Shown here: positions 24,901 through 31,850 of the stretch, in pieces
How positions within the stretch are numbered: position 1 is the stretch's first letter
Layout of the letters: each line of letters opens with the position of its first letter
Assembly (NCBI GenBank): GCA_963680875.1
Contig: OY804589.1
Coordinates: forward strand, 22,599,462-22,663,461
Direction: 5' to 3'
DNA: 64,000 nucleotides
Origin: Bathymodiolus brooksi
Lineage: Eukaryota > Mollusca > Bivalvia > Mytilida > Modiolidae
Made by a program: the position numbers and the translations under genes
Notes under the pieces: generated by a model
The model's database searches: none
Told to the model about the DNA's origin: nothing
The model's input: only the letters and a program-made list of their open reading frames with translations

Positions 24901-25019
24901 TCGCCGTGACCGAATCGGATAGAACGCATGCAAAACAAAAACTTTTAAACGTCGGTACTGTTCTCAGTTTGAACACGAAAGATTACGATTTGAATTATTT
25001 CTTGAAGGATTTTGAATAG
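12893..25019 (+). CDS. CARNS1: Carnosine synthase 1 homologue, six exons, 940 aa
   Basis: Cytosolic ATP-grasp ligase; in vertebrates CARNS1 joins L-histidine and beta-alanine (or GABA) using ATP to make carnosine (or homocarnosine). Joining 12893-12946, 13992-14780, 17219-17399, 21201-21497, 22377-22639 and 23781-25016 (stop tag 25017-25019) gives 2820 coding bases, 940 residues, no internal stop, GT-AG at every junction. The N-terminal half has its own ATP-grasp-like features: VVVKPSG (282-288) and an EVN (459-461). A glycine-rich IGAGGYSK follows (508-515). The catalytic C-terminal half shows KLEYGSSAVGVK (663-674), LMEYIEGTEHDVD (712-724), FNVEMK with E788, LIEIN with E800 and N802 as expected metal ligands, and RMGGFYLRDW (804-813). 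Length matches the longer vertebrate form (about 950). The family call is secure; the substrate in a mollusc is inferred. The first exon is the least certain part. Confidence 0.9.
12947..13991 (+). other. CARNS1 intron 1
   Basis: AT-rich intron, with an AAT-type microsatellite at about 13010-13070 and a minus-strand tRNA-like SINE fragment at about 13715-13910. No further exon is seen. Confidence 0.6.
13715..13910 (-). mobile_element. tRNA-like SINE family 2, copy in intron 1
   Basis: It shares with 27495-27685 the ordered words 'ggacac', 'gtctttgat', 'gaggcagcaa'/'gaagcaacaa' and 'tatagtcttt-g-ttgacc'. On the minus strand the right-hand end resembles a degenerate tRNA-type head, with 'cgttcgaaac' as the B box. 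A third relative lies at 35100-35280. Confidence 0.5.
13992..14780 (+). CDS. CARNS1: CARNS1 exon 2
   Basis: Acceptor tttatag|gaaacg; donor aag|gtactg; phase 0 at both ends; residues 19-281. It encodes the N-terminal region with VAIVVLSSPVECLAILLEGG and, later, DKLLTRIFMAEAGVYYPET, the typical ATP-grasp lead-in before the first nucleotide-binding strand. There is no ATG near the acceptor, so it must be an internal exon. Confidence 0.9.
15650..15900 (+). repeat. 84-bp tandem repeat, three diverged copies
   Basis: 'taattgtca' recurs at 15665, 15748 and 15833 (spacing 83 and 85), each followed by a 'ttcct' or 'gtcctt' stretch and preceded by 'acaaagtt'-like text. Copies are clearly diverged. Confidence 0.6.
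16620..16692 (+). mobile_element. Degenerate tRNA-like SINE head
   Basis: 'tggctcaat' about 35 bases before 'gcggattcgaatt' mimics the A-box/B-box layout of a tRNA-derived SINE. No body or tail is recognisable downstream, so it is a fragment. Confidence 0.4.
17219..17399 (+). CDS. CARNS1: CARNS1 exon 3
   Basis: Acceptor atttgcag|gttgtt; donor cttg|gtaaga; 181 bases, ending in phase 1. Residues 282-341 start with VVVKPSGVLWHGS, the strand and glycine-rich turn of the N-terminal ATP-grasp-like half. Confidence 0.9.
17530..17696 (+). repeat. 28-bp minisatellite, left part
   Basis: The unit holds 'gactggt-cctttaacaca'. 'gactgg' at 17550 and 17578 gives the 28-bp period; about six copies. The same unit resumes beyond the LINE fragment at 20327-20725. 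Confidence 0.85.
17697..20326 (-). mobile_element. LINE fragment truncated at both ends
   Basis: Minus-strand non-LTR retrotransposon piece lying between two stretches of the same 28-bp minisatellite. It starts inside the endonuclease domain (right end). It also stops inside the C-terminal part of the reverse transcriptase protein (left end, after CDQFKQSWSES), with no C-terminal zinc-knuckle, 3' UTR or tail. Loss of the 3' end is unusual for a fresh LINE insertion, which normally keeps it. Confidence 0.8.
17697..20326 (-). pseudogene. LINE endonuclease/reverse transcriptase, inactive
   Basis: In minus-strand order: endonuclease blocks GDLNARSGTKDDF (about 20049-20080), ANGRLGKD (about 19830-19860) and SSLVDYCI; then reverse transcriptase blocks GIIVPIYKNKGDP, FIDYRKAFEYVDR (about 18580-18620) and GVRQGENLSPVLFSL (about 18425-18460); then SPVVMYGCEVWGF (about 18085-18126). 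The reading frame is broken many times. The catalytic YADD box reads YAER (18251-18268) just after an in-frame TAG (18278-18280), so the polymerase centre is destroyed. It is similar to LINEs common in molluscs; the clade is not assigned. Confidence 0.82.
20327..20725 (+). repeat. 28-bp minisatellite, right part
   Basis: About 14 copies of the same 28-bp unit seen at 17530-17696, with 'tatacatgactggtacc' as the most regular part. Confidence 0.88.
20726..20850 (+). repeat. Dispersed repeat, copy 1
   Basis: 'tttcctgacttggtac' followed about 25-35 bases later by 'agtggcggg' and 'aactagt'. The same order occurs at 21085-21185 and 22800-22925. It looks like a high-copy interspersed repeat of mussel genomes (from memory). 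Confidence 0.5.
21085..21185 (+). repeat. Dispersed repeat, copy 2, beside exon 4
   Basis: 'tttcctggctaggtacaggc', then 'cagtggcggggtt', 'aactagtc', and 'cctcacgtgtacaatgac'. It ends about 15 bp before the exon 4 acceptor. Confidence 0.5.
21201..21497 (+). CDS. CARNS1: CARNS1 exon 4
   Basis: Acceptor ttgttttcag|tggact; donor gatag|gtaggt; phase 1 in and phase 1 out. It contains YSFRLRSNVCRR, LLVCGIG and NTIPQSFETTMNMWG. The acceptor lies about 15 bp after a dispersed repeat (21085-21185). Confidence 0.9.
21498..22376 (+). other. CARNS1 intron 4
   Basis: Nearly all of it is a retroelement 3' fragment (21590-22203), followed by the first copy of the 84-bp duplication that spans the exon 5 acceptor. 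Confidence 0.7.
21590..22203 (+). mobile_element. Retroelement 3' fragment (RT C-terminus plus tail)
   Basis: The + strand encodes YELEIKDTTYTD, then after a break the stretch 'FQLIRYSRACGSYHDFLDRG' and KSSLRKFYGRHH, which lie downstream of the YIDDVL box in the same protein family as the remnant at 1100-1425. Non-coding tail follows, matching the antisense solitary tail at 705-930. It is 5'-truncated, with frame breaks. Probably Penelope-like or a related reverse transcriptase; clade uncertain. The open frame at 21649-22203 is part of this and is not a host gene. Confidence 0.75.
22263..22430 (+). repeat. 84-bp tandem duplication over exon 5 acceptor
   Basis: Copy 1 (22263-22346) and copy 2 (22347-22430) each contain the polypyrimidine stretch 'ttttattttctactcta' and the first coding bases of exon 5. 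Copy 2 has 'ctag' and is the live acceptor. Copy 1 has 'ctat', so its AG is gone. 84 is divisible by 3, and the duplicated coding part of copy 1 is still open in the exon frame (FVIGDLDGILEP against FVIGDVDGKLEP). Confidence 0.9.
22377..22639 (+). CDS. CARNS1: CARNS1 exon 5
   Basis: Acceptor ctactctag|gcatag; donor atacag|gtacat; phase 1 in, phase 0 out; residues 442-528. It carries LEPVGIEVN, VKPYVETM and TVLVIGAGGYSK. Its first ~54 bp and the preceding intron end are the second copy of an 84-bp tandem duplication. Confidence 0.88.
22800..22925 (+). repeat. Dispersed repeat, copy 3
   Basis: Same family as 20726-20850 and 21085-21185, with 'cctgacttggtac', 'aaaggtggtgagg' and 'tactagtcttaaag'. 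The first part is present twice in a row. Confidence 0.5.
23384..23445 (+). repeat. ATT trinucleotide microsatellite
   Basis: Two runs of tta/att repeats, each of roughly 8-9 triplets, separated by 'atatactg'. Confidence 0.85.
23781..25019 (+). CDS. CARNS1: CARNS1 exon 6, catalytic ATP-grasp domain
   Basis: Acceptor caattccag|gttatt; 412 codons then tag. The exon opens with VILVDPDQNSHGSS, joining cleanly to exon 5. It holds the complete catalytic ATP-grasp domain on one uninterrupted exon and ends LNYFLKDFE. No frameshift or stop breaks it, in contrast to every transposon reading frame in the window. Confidence 0.95.
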   Translation, partial: VILVDPDQNSHGSSMASTFVKYDFLNHKKDGEHAVEIVKILKEKGLTIDGCVTFWEDCGPLAATICDLLHLNGPGQHAAEIAKKKSWTHAILRTRTGDIPHFPRTYLYAAKCYHIKSESDIYNAISYIGIPAVLKLEYGSSAVGVKPIRDHTECKNIYQNIKTKLRSEKDHPGIGLGYSNDLFLMEYIEGTEHDVDIIIFQRQLIAAFVSDNGPTRQGRFTETTALMPSCLLPDREGQLVTAAYQCCTEIGLIDGVFNVEMKMTKTGPKLIEINARMGGFYLRDWILTCYGIDLLLYSCMCCLGIRPIIAKQTPKCHLMGTMCVPSAHKEQLKDSHKLNSLNTMIQKGIVQYNQIEASLDDCGSEDEEEPFCNIAVTESDRTHAKQKLLNVGTVLSLNTKDYDLNYFLKDFE

Positions 25020-25264
25020 TAGTTATAGTATTAGTAAATAGATAAATGAGCCATTCCGTGACGCACGTATCACAACATAATTAATAAGATTTCATATTTG
25101 TGTGTGTGGAAGTGAAAAAAACCATGGCGATTTCTTTTAATAAGAATCCCGATTGCTGTAGAAAATTCTTTGACAATTCTACAAAGACAAACAAGCTTCA
25201 GGATTGATACGTTTTGTCTGAAAGCTGATTAACTGGACCAATGATATTTAGATGCAACATGTTT
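25020..25264 (+). other. CARNS1 3' flank / probable 3' UTR
   Basis: No coding sequence. No canonical AATAAA lies within the first 250 bases after the stop; a 'taataaga' variant occurs near 25081. The first clean AATAAA is at 25901-25906, so the true 3' end is not determined. Confidence 0.35.
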
Positions 25265-25450
25265 ATCTCCCACAAATTGACCAATGTAATTCAAAAACAT
25301 GTTTTACTGACACAAATCGACCAATGTAATTGAATAACTGGTTTTACTGACACAAATCCACAAAGATAATTGAATAACTTGTTGCATAGATATAAATCGA
25401 CCAATGTAATTGAATAATTGGTTTTATTCACACAAATAGACCAATTATAA
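25265..25450 (+). repeat. 40-bp tandem repeat, about 4.5 copies
   Basis: 'ccaatgtaat' or its variants recurs at 25281, 25321, 25361, 25401 and 25441, exactly 40 bp apart, with 'gttttactgacacaaat' between. Confidence 0.85.
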
Positions 25451-26109
25451 AAGTAAATGGTAATTATATTTTGTTGCGCTTTATTCTGCTATAAATTAAT
25501 ATAACCATGCAATGGCTACCTTAACGATTTTTTACTTCATTTTAATATTACTGGACTCTAACCATTCGTCGATGGTGGGACGATGGTGCGTTAATGTGAC
25601 AGTTACTCATTATGCTTTCCATTTTTGCAAAGAAAGACAACTTGTGTACAGATAATAGATACGAATTCTATAGCATTTCTAGACAGTGTTTGTAGGAACA
25701 GCATGAATGTTTCAAATGGGTATTCAAACACATTCTTCGCAGATGGACATATAATACAATGGCCAAATAAAAAAGAATAAAAGGACCCGTAATGGTCGAC
25801 TAAATACTACACTAAATACAAAAGATTGATCCAATCCTACGCTTCTGTTAATAAGTGAATTGTTATTGTAGAATATTGGACAATTGTTATTTAATGCAAT
25901 AATAAATGAAATAGCAAATACAATATATTTTTGATAGGTAATAAGGATTTGTATGTATGCTAATTGTATTATATTGTTAGCTATTATAAAAAAAATGGGA
26001 ACTTTAATGCAAAATTAAAGTAAATGCATCAATTACATGCATATTTCTTCAAAGTAGACACCTCGGAGCTGAAATATATGTATTGGTGTATCAAAGGTGT
26101 TTGAAATTG
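25451..26109. other. Intergenic stretch with candidate poly(A) signal
   Basis: AATAAA at 25901-25906 is the first canonical polyadenylation hexamer downstream of CARNS1. Around 25750-25800, 'acaatggccaaataaaaaag' resembles the antisense retroelement tail. Nothing else is seen. Confidence 0.35.
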
Positions 26110-26450
26110 TAGCAAAGAAAATGAGTTTGAAGATACCAATGTGGTAGTCAATTGATAAATACTACTGACAATGAACCACTGACAAAAGGAAACAACCGTC
26201 GACAAACTACTACACAGTAAACTGTAGATTAAACAATTCAAACAGGGTTGAACTCAGGTGCTCCGGAAGGGCTACCAGTTCGTGTTCCATTAGTAGTATT
26301 ATTTGAATTATTAGTGGGTTTCGCGTTGCTCAATCTTTAGTTTTCTATGTAATGTTTTGTAGATCATTGTATGTATTTATTCTTTCGTCATTTTATTGTA
26401 TGTTCTTCTATACACGATGTCTGGTTACCCTTTTGAGAATCTTCAATCAT
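26110..26450. mobile_element. Retroelement tail fragments, head to head
   Basis: About 26110-26275 matches the tail family in minus orientation ('caggtgctccggaaggg' is the reverse complement of tail text). About 26320-26450 matches it in plus orientation ('ctttagttttctatgtaatg', 'cgatgtctggtta'). Two fragments in opposite orientation therefore abut. Confidence 0.5.
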
Positions 26451-26459
26451 CAGGCTTTT

Positions 26460-26615
26460 CTTGTGAATTCGATTCCCTGTCGTGGCATGTTACAAGTACA
26501 TGACATAAAGTGTGTAAGTGACTTATGACAGGTGAATGGTTTTCTCTGAGTGCTTTAGATTCCACCACCAATTACAACTGACTGCTACAATATAGCTGAA
26601 ATATTGTTGAAGACC
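26460..26615 (+). mobile_element. SINE (V-SINE/RUDI-like), 5'-truncated copy 3
   Basis: It begins at the B-box region ('gaattcgattccc') and keeps the body 'ccaccaccaatta' and tail 'atagctgaaatattgttgaa'. It lacks the tRNA-like A-box part present in the other two copies. Confidence 0.6.
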
Positions 26616-27039
26616 ATAGCCAATGCCCATTAACGATATTACTTTATTATGAATTACACACCTGGAAACCAGCAGGTACCGTAATGATTTTCCTATCTAA
26701 TTATAAATAGCACTCTTGGAAACCAACAGTTATCGTATAAACTGTTATATATAAATATACATCCATTGAGCTGTTTCGATGATACAAAAAGTACAATTAG
26801 GTTCTTTGCAATTTCAAGGACAGAATGTTATCTAGAAATATATAAACGTTAGACAAAACGGAACAGGTAAATAAGAATGGACAACCCAGGGACATCAGTA
26901 ACATTAGTCACACATAATACACAGAACGAAGACAAGCAAAACAAAACTAAGCAAACAAAACTAAAATAAAATAAGTAACACGTATCCCACCATATATATT
27001 TTGTAGTGTGCGAGCGTGCGTGCGAGCGTGTGCGAGAGA
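26616..27039. other. Intergenic stretch
   Basis: No gene is seen. 27007-27039 is a run of alternating purine-pyrimidine GC-rich text ('tgcgagcgtgcgtgcgagcg'), which could favour Z-DNA. Confidence 0.4.
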
Positions 27040-27099
27040 GGTGCAAGATAGTATAATCTGTGACACCCGAGGGTGTCTCAGATTTAGCAATTTTGCTCC
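27040..27099. repeat. 60-bp imperfect palindrome at the edge of repeat A
   Basis: Arms 27040-27068 and 27071-27099 are reverse complements at 22 of 29 positions around 'ga'; the central 'gacacccgagggtgtc' is perfect. The inverted copy of A at about 39245-39290 keeps one arm ('ggtgcaagattgttaaatct') and a decayed second arm, so the palindrome was probably part of the original repeat. Confidence 0.65.
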
Positions 27100-27487
27100 T
27101 TTCACGGTGTTTGGCTCTTTTTCTCACCCCTATCTATCGTTGCAATGTTTGTTTACTTTGTGAAAATATAGAGTGCTCTCCTTTGTTAGTAACTAACTTA
27201 AATAAAAAAGATTACCTCCCTTTGACCAACGTCAAATAACTTTTTATATTAGTATTTATGACTGTTGTGTTAGCATTTAAAGATACTGTCTATATATAAT
27301 ATTATGTAATACATTTAAAATACTGTCAAGACACGGATGTATATCGATAAATCGACAATTTACTTCAACAATGGAAAACAATTTTGCGGGAAAAGGCGCG
27401 TGTAGCTTTGTCTTACCCAGGAGCCTGGGTAAGATAGAAACATCTCTTTCACCTGAATTAACGGACTACTGTATCCAAGGGGTGAGA
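27071..27487 (+). repeat. Repeat A, + copy
   Basis: It matches the reverse complement of 38891-39270 over about 400 bp, for example 'caatgtttgtttactttgtg', 'acctccctttgaccaacgtc', 'gatgtatatcgataaatcga', 'ttttgcgggaaaaggcgcg' and 'tatccaaggggtgaga'. Only this copy contains a perfect 11-bp-arm hairpin at 27411-27434 (tcttacccagg-ag-cctgggtaaga). It has no coding capacity. Confidence 0.9.
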
Positions 27488-27494
27488 AATACAT

Positions 27495-27685
27495 ATCTAC
27501 CCACTTGGACACATTAGCCTGATTCTGAGCCAACCAGTCTTTGATCTTTCTTCTTAATGCTACATGCTTATCGGAGAAGCAACAACAACACATTTTATAG
27601 TCTTTAGTTTGACCCGATATGTGCTAGAACGCACGATATATCACACTCTAGGCTAGCACGCCTAACCATTACATCACCGTTAAGG
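27495..27685 (-). mobile_element. tRNA-like SINE family 2, second copy
   Basis: It aligns by eye with 13715-13910 ('ccagtctttgatc', 'gagaagcaacaac', 'tatagtctttagtttgacc'). On the minus strand, 'taatggttaggcgtgc' resembles an A box and 'gtgcgttctagcac' a decayed B box. It directly adjoins repeat A. Confidence 0.5.
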
Positions 27686-27726
27686 TTCACGTGACTTTGT
27701 TGTATGTATTAAGTCGTTACTAAAAA

Positions 27727-27875
27727 TCTCTAAATATAGAATTCCATTTATTATCACAATTCATCTTTTCCTGTGGTTCTATGAATTTCTAGATAAAAAA
27801 AACATATAAATCAAAAGTACAAAATCATAAACCAATTTATTTTTTTGAGAATCACATATTTAATTTCAGTTGAAA
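27727..27875 (+). repeat. Direct repeat bounding the 50-bp array, left
   Basis: It shares 'aatctctaaatata-aatt', 'ttttcctgtggttct', 'gaattt-tagataaa' and 'gaatcac' in order with 29747-29890, about 2.02 kb downstream. The 50-bp minisatellite lies between the two copies. Confidence 0.75.
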
Positions 27876-28120
27876 TAAGCTATATCTGTTATAGAAGTTA
27901 AAGTACAAGATACTGCTTTTAAGATTTTGTTAATACTATCAGTTTGAAAAATTCAATACAATTCGCATTAACTACAAAATATACAGTTAAACAGATAAAT
28001 AAATAAATAAATCTTGAGGAAGAAACGTATTAACCTATTTCAATGTTTTATCATTTATCTGTCGGGGTTTTTTTTTAAAACACGTATTGTTCTGAAAGAG
28101 TACATGTTTATGAGCTCTAA

Positions 28121-29697
28121 CTAACCCGCCATCCTGTGGATTCCTTATACCATGTAAAGTTTATAGTGCATTGTCAAACTAATGAAGACATTTGAGGATA
28201 ATTTGGATAATATGATAATAACCCGCCCCTTGTGGGGCCTCCATACTATAATTAGGAAAATATGATACTAACCCGCCCCTTGTGGGGCGTTCATACTATA
28301 ACTAGGTAAATATGTTAATAATCCGACCACTGTGGGGTCTCCATACTATAAATAGGTAAATATGATAATAACCTGCCCACTGTGGGGTCTCCATACTATA
28401 ATTAGGTAAATATGATAATAACCCGCCCACTCTGGGGTCTCCATACTATAATTAGGTAAATATGATAATAACCCGCCCACTGTGGGGTCTCCATACTATA
28501 ATTAGGTAAATATGATAATAACCCGCCCACTGTGGGGTTTCCATACTATCATTAGGTAAATATGATAATAACCCGCCCACTGGGTGGTCTCCATACTATA
28601 ATTAGGTAAATATGATAATATCCGCCCACTGTGGGGTTTCCATACTATAATTAAGTAAATATGATAATAACCCGCCCACTTTGGGTTCTCCATACTATAA
28701 TTAGGTAAATATGATACTAACCGGTCACCCTGTGGGTTCTTCATACTAAAAGTAGGTAAATATGATAATAACCCGCCCACTGTAGGGTCTCCATACTAAA
28801 ATTAGGTAAATATGATACTAACTCGCCATCCTGTGGGTTTCTCATACCATGTAAAGTTTATAGTGTATTGTCAAACTAATGAAGACATTTGAGGATAATT
28901 CGGAAAATATGATAATAACCCGCCCCATGTGGGGTCTCCATACTATAATTAGGTAAATAAGATAATAACCCGCCCACTGTGGGGTCTCCATACAATGATT
29001 AGGTAAATATGATAATAACCCGCCCACTGTGGGGTCTCCATACTATAATTAGGTAAATATGATACTAACCCGCCCACTGTGGGGTCTTCATACTATAATT
29101 AGGTAAATAGGATAATAACCCGCCCACTGTGGGGCCTCCATACTATGATTAGGTAAATATGATAATAACCCGCCCACTGTAGGGTCTCCATACTAAAATT
29201 AGGTAAATATGATACTAACTCGCCATCCTGTGGGTTTCTCATACCATGTAAAGTTTATAGTGTATTGTCAAACTAATGAAGACATTTGAGGATAATTCGG
29301 AAAATATGATAATAACCCGTCCCATGTGGGGTCTCCATACTATAATTAGGTAAATAAGATAATAACCCGCCCACTGTGGGGTCTCCATACAATGATTAGG
29401 TAAATATGATAATAACCCGCCCACTGTGGGGTCTCCATACTATAATTAGGTAAATATGATACTAACCCGCCCACTGTGGGGTCTTCATACTATAATTAGG
29501 TAAATAGGATAATAACCCGCCCACTGTGGGGCCTCCATACTATGATTAGGTAAATATGATAATAACCCGCCCACTATTGGGTCTCCATACTATAATTAGG
29601 TGAATATGATAATAACTCGCCCATTATGGGGTCTCCATACTATAATTAGGTAAATATGATATTAACCCGTCACCCTGTGGGTTCTCCATACTATATA
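28121..29697 (+). repeat. 50-bp minisatellite with nested longer units
   Basis: The unit is 50 bp ('acccgcccac' at 28421 and 28471) and contains 'ccatactataattaggtaaa' and 'ataacccgccca'. A special unit with 'accatgtaaagtttatagtg' followed by 'gaagacatttgagg' occurs near 28131, 28822 and 29219; the last two, with all intervening text, are 397 bp apart and almost identical. Its core is the reverse complement of the 34-bp satellite unit at 39.4-64 kb. Minus-strand reading frames here (MGGLLSYLP...) are repeat translation. Confidence 0.92.
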
Positions 29698-29746
29698 AAG
29701 TGTTTGGTGATTACGTCTTAGAGTACATCAATGCCGTTAATATCAA

Positions 29747-29890
29747 TCTCTAAATATAAAATTACATTAATTATTATAATTCACTTTTTCCTGTGGTTCT
29801 AAGAATTTGTAGATAAACAAACAAAAACATTTAAATGAATAAGTACATAAACCGTAATATATATTTTTAAGAATCACTTGTTTTTTTCTA
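29747..29890 (+). repeat. Direct repeat bounding the 50-bp array, right
   Basis: Partner of 27727-27875; same words in the same order with modest divergence. Confidence 0.75.
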
Positions 29891-30391
29891 AGAATCCTGT
29901 TGTTTGATTGAAAACAAGGAAATGCGACTACGTCTAATGTTAAAATTTATTGTTTTCTTATTATCATTTTAAGACGTAGTTAAACTATGATGTCAAATTT
30001 ATATACTATATTTAATAACTTTATATCTAACAAGCTAAACATTAGTGATCAAGTCTCACCTCAAATCATTGAACGTATCAAAAGATCACAACATATGGAG
30101 TCGGTGATCCAGATTCTAGCTTGCATGACCACAACGCCGCTTCTTATTGAAGTACCTCTACCAAGCCAGAAGAGTGCGTTTTCAATAATATATATATATA
30201 TTATGTAGATGTAGTGTTTAGTTAGTGCTACCTGTATCCATTCGACCTTTGACCTAGTCTTTGTATCCAATAACAATTCGTCTTACAGATGATTGTACAT
30301 ACTGTGCACATGGCGTGTGTATTTTATGAGAGCTGAGAGAAGAATGTCGGATAATACGACATTGACAATGTGAAAGATTAGAAAAAGATCA
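29891..30391. other. Intergenic stretch
   Basis: There is a 9-bp-arm inverted repeat (actacgtct 29927-29935, agacgtagt 29972-29980) and an AT microsatellite near 30190. A 73-codon frame at 29987-30208 has no recognisable domain, and I do not call it a gene. Confidence 0.4.
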
Positions 30392-31850
30392 AACAAATAA
30401 ATACCTGTAATCACCACATGTAGCATCAGTGTGAATATAACAAATACATACCTGTAATCATCACCTGTAACATAAGTGTGAATATAACAAATACATACCT
30501 GTAGTCATCACATGTAACATAAGTGTGAATATAACAAATGCATACCTGTAATCATCACCTGTAACATAGGTGTGAATATAACAAATACATACCTGTAATC
30601 ATCACCTGTAGCATCAGTGTGAATATAGCAAATACATACCTGTAATCATCACCTGTAGCATCAGTGTGAATATAACAAATACATACCTGTAATCATCACC
30701 TGTAACATAAGTGTGAATATAACAAATACATACCTGTAATCATCACCTGTAACATAAGTGTGAATATAACAAATACATACCTGTAATCATCACCTGTAAC
30801 ATAAGTGTGAATATAACAAATACATACCTGTAGTCATCGCATGTAACATAAGTGTGAATATAACAAATGCATACCTGTAATCATCACCTGTAACATAGGT
30901 GTGAATATAACAAATACATACCTGTAATCATCACCTGTAGCATCAGTGTGAATATAACAAATACATACCTGTAATCATCACCTGTAGCATCAGTGTGAAT
31001 ATAACAAATACATACCTGTAATCATCACCTGTAACATAAGTGTGAATATAACAAATACATACCTGTAATCATCACCTGTAACATAAGTGTGAATATAACA
31101 AATACATACCTGTAGTCATCACATGTAACATAAGTGTGAATATAACAAATACATACCTGTAATCATCACCTGTAGCATCAGTGTGAATATAACAAATACA
31201 TACCTGTAATCATCACCTGTAGCATCAGTGTGAATATAACAAATACATACCTGTAGTCATCACCTGTAGCATCAGTGTGAATATAACAAATACATACCTG
31301 TAATCATCACCTGTAGCATCAGTGTGAATATAACAAATACATACCTGTAATCATCACCTGTAACATAAGTGTGAATATAACAAATACATACCTGTAATCA
31401 TCACCTGTAACATAAGTGTGAATATAACAAATACATACCTGTAGTCATCACATGTAACATAAGTGTGAATATAACAAATGCATACCTGTAATCATCACCT
31501 GTAGCATAGGTGTGAATATAACAAATACATACCTGTAATCATCACCTGTAGCATCAGTGTGAATATAACAAATACATACCTGTAATCATCACCTGTAACA
31601 TAAGTGTGAATATAACAAATACATACCTGTAATCATCACCTGTAACATAAGTGTGAATATAACAAATACATACCTGTAATCATCACCTGTAGCATCAGTG
31701 TGAATATAACAAATACATACCTGTAGTCATCACCTGTAGCATCAGTGTGAATATAACAAATACATACCTGTAATCATCACCTGTAGCATCAGTGTGAATA
31801 TAACAAATACATACCTGTAATCATCACCTGTAACATAAATGTGAATATAA
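30392..31850 (+). repeat. 47-bp minisatellite, left part
   Basis: The period is 47 bp ('gtgaat' at 30431 and 30478), about 31 copies. Units alternate between 'gtaacataagtg' and 'gtagcatcagtg' forms, with blocks of the same form recurring, so local duplications have occurred. It is interrupted by the LINE at 31851-34269 and resumes at 34270. Confidence 0.93.

Noticed and set aside
26849..27127. Minus-strand 92-codon frame
   Set aside because: It runs through the GC-rich alternating tract and the palindrome of repeat A; composition artefact.
28502..29424. Minus-strand frames encoding repeated MGGLLSYLPN-type peptides
   Set aside because: They are readings of the 50-bp minisatellite; two of them are identical because of the 397-bp duplication.
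29987..30208. 73-codon + strand frame
   Set aside because: No recognisable motif, ends in an AT microsatellite, and has no splice or promoter support.
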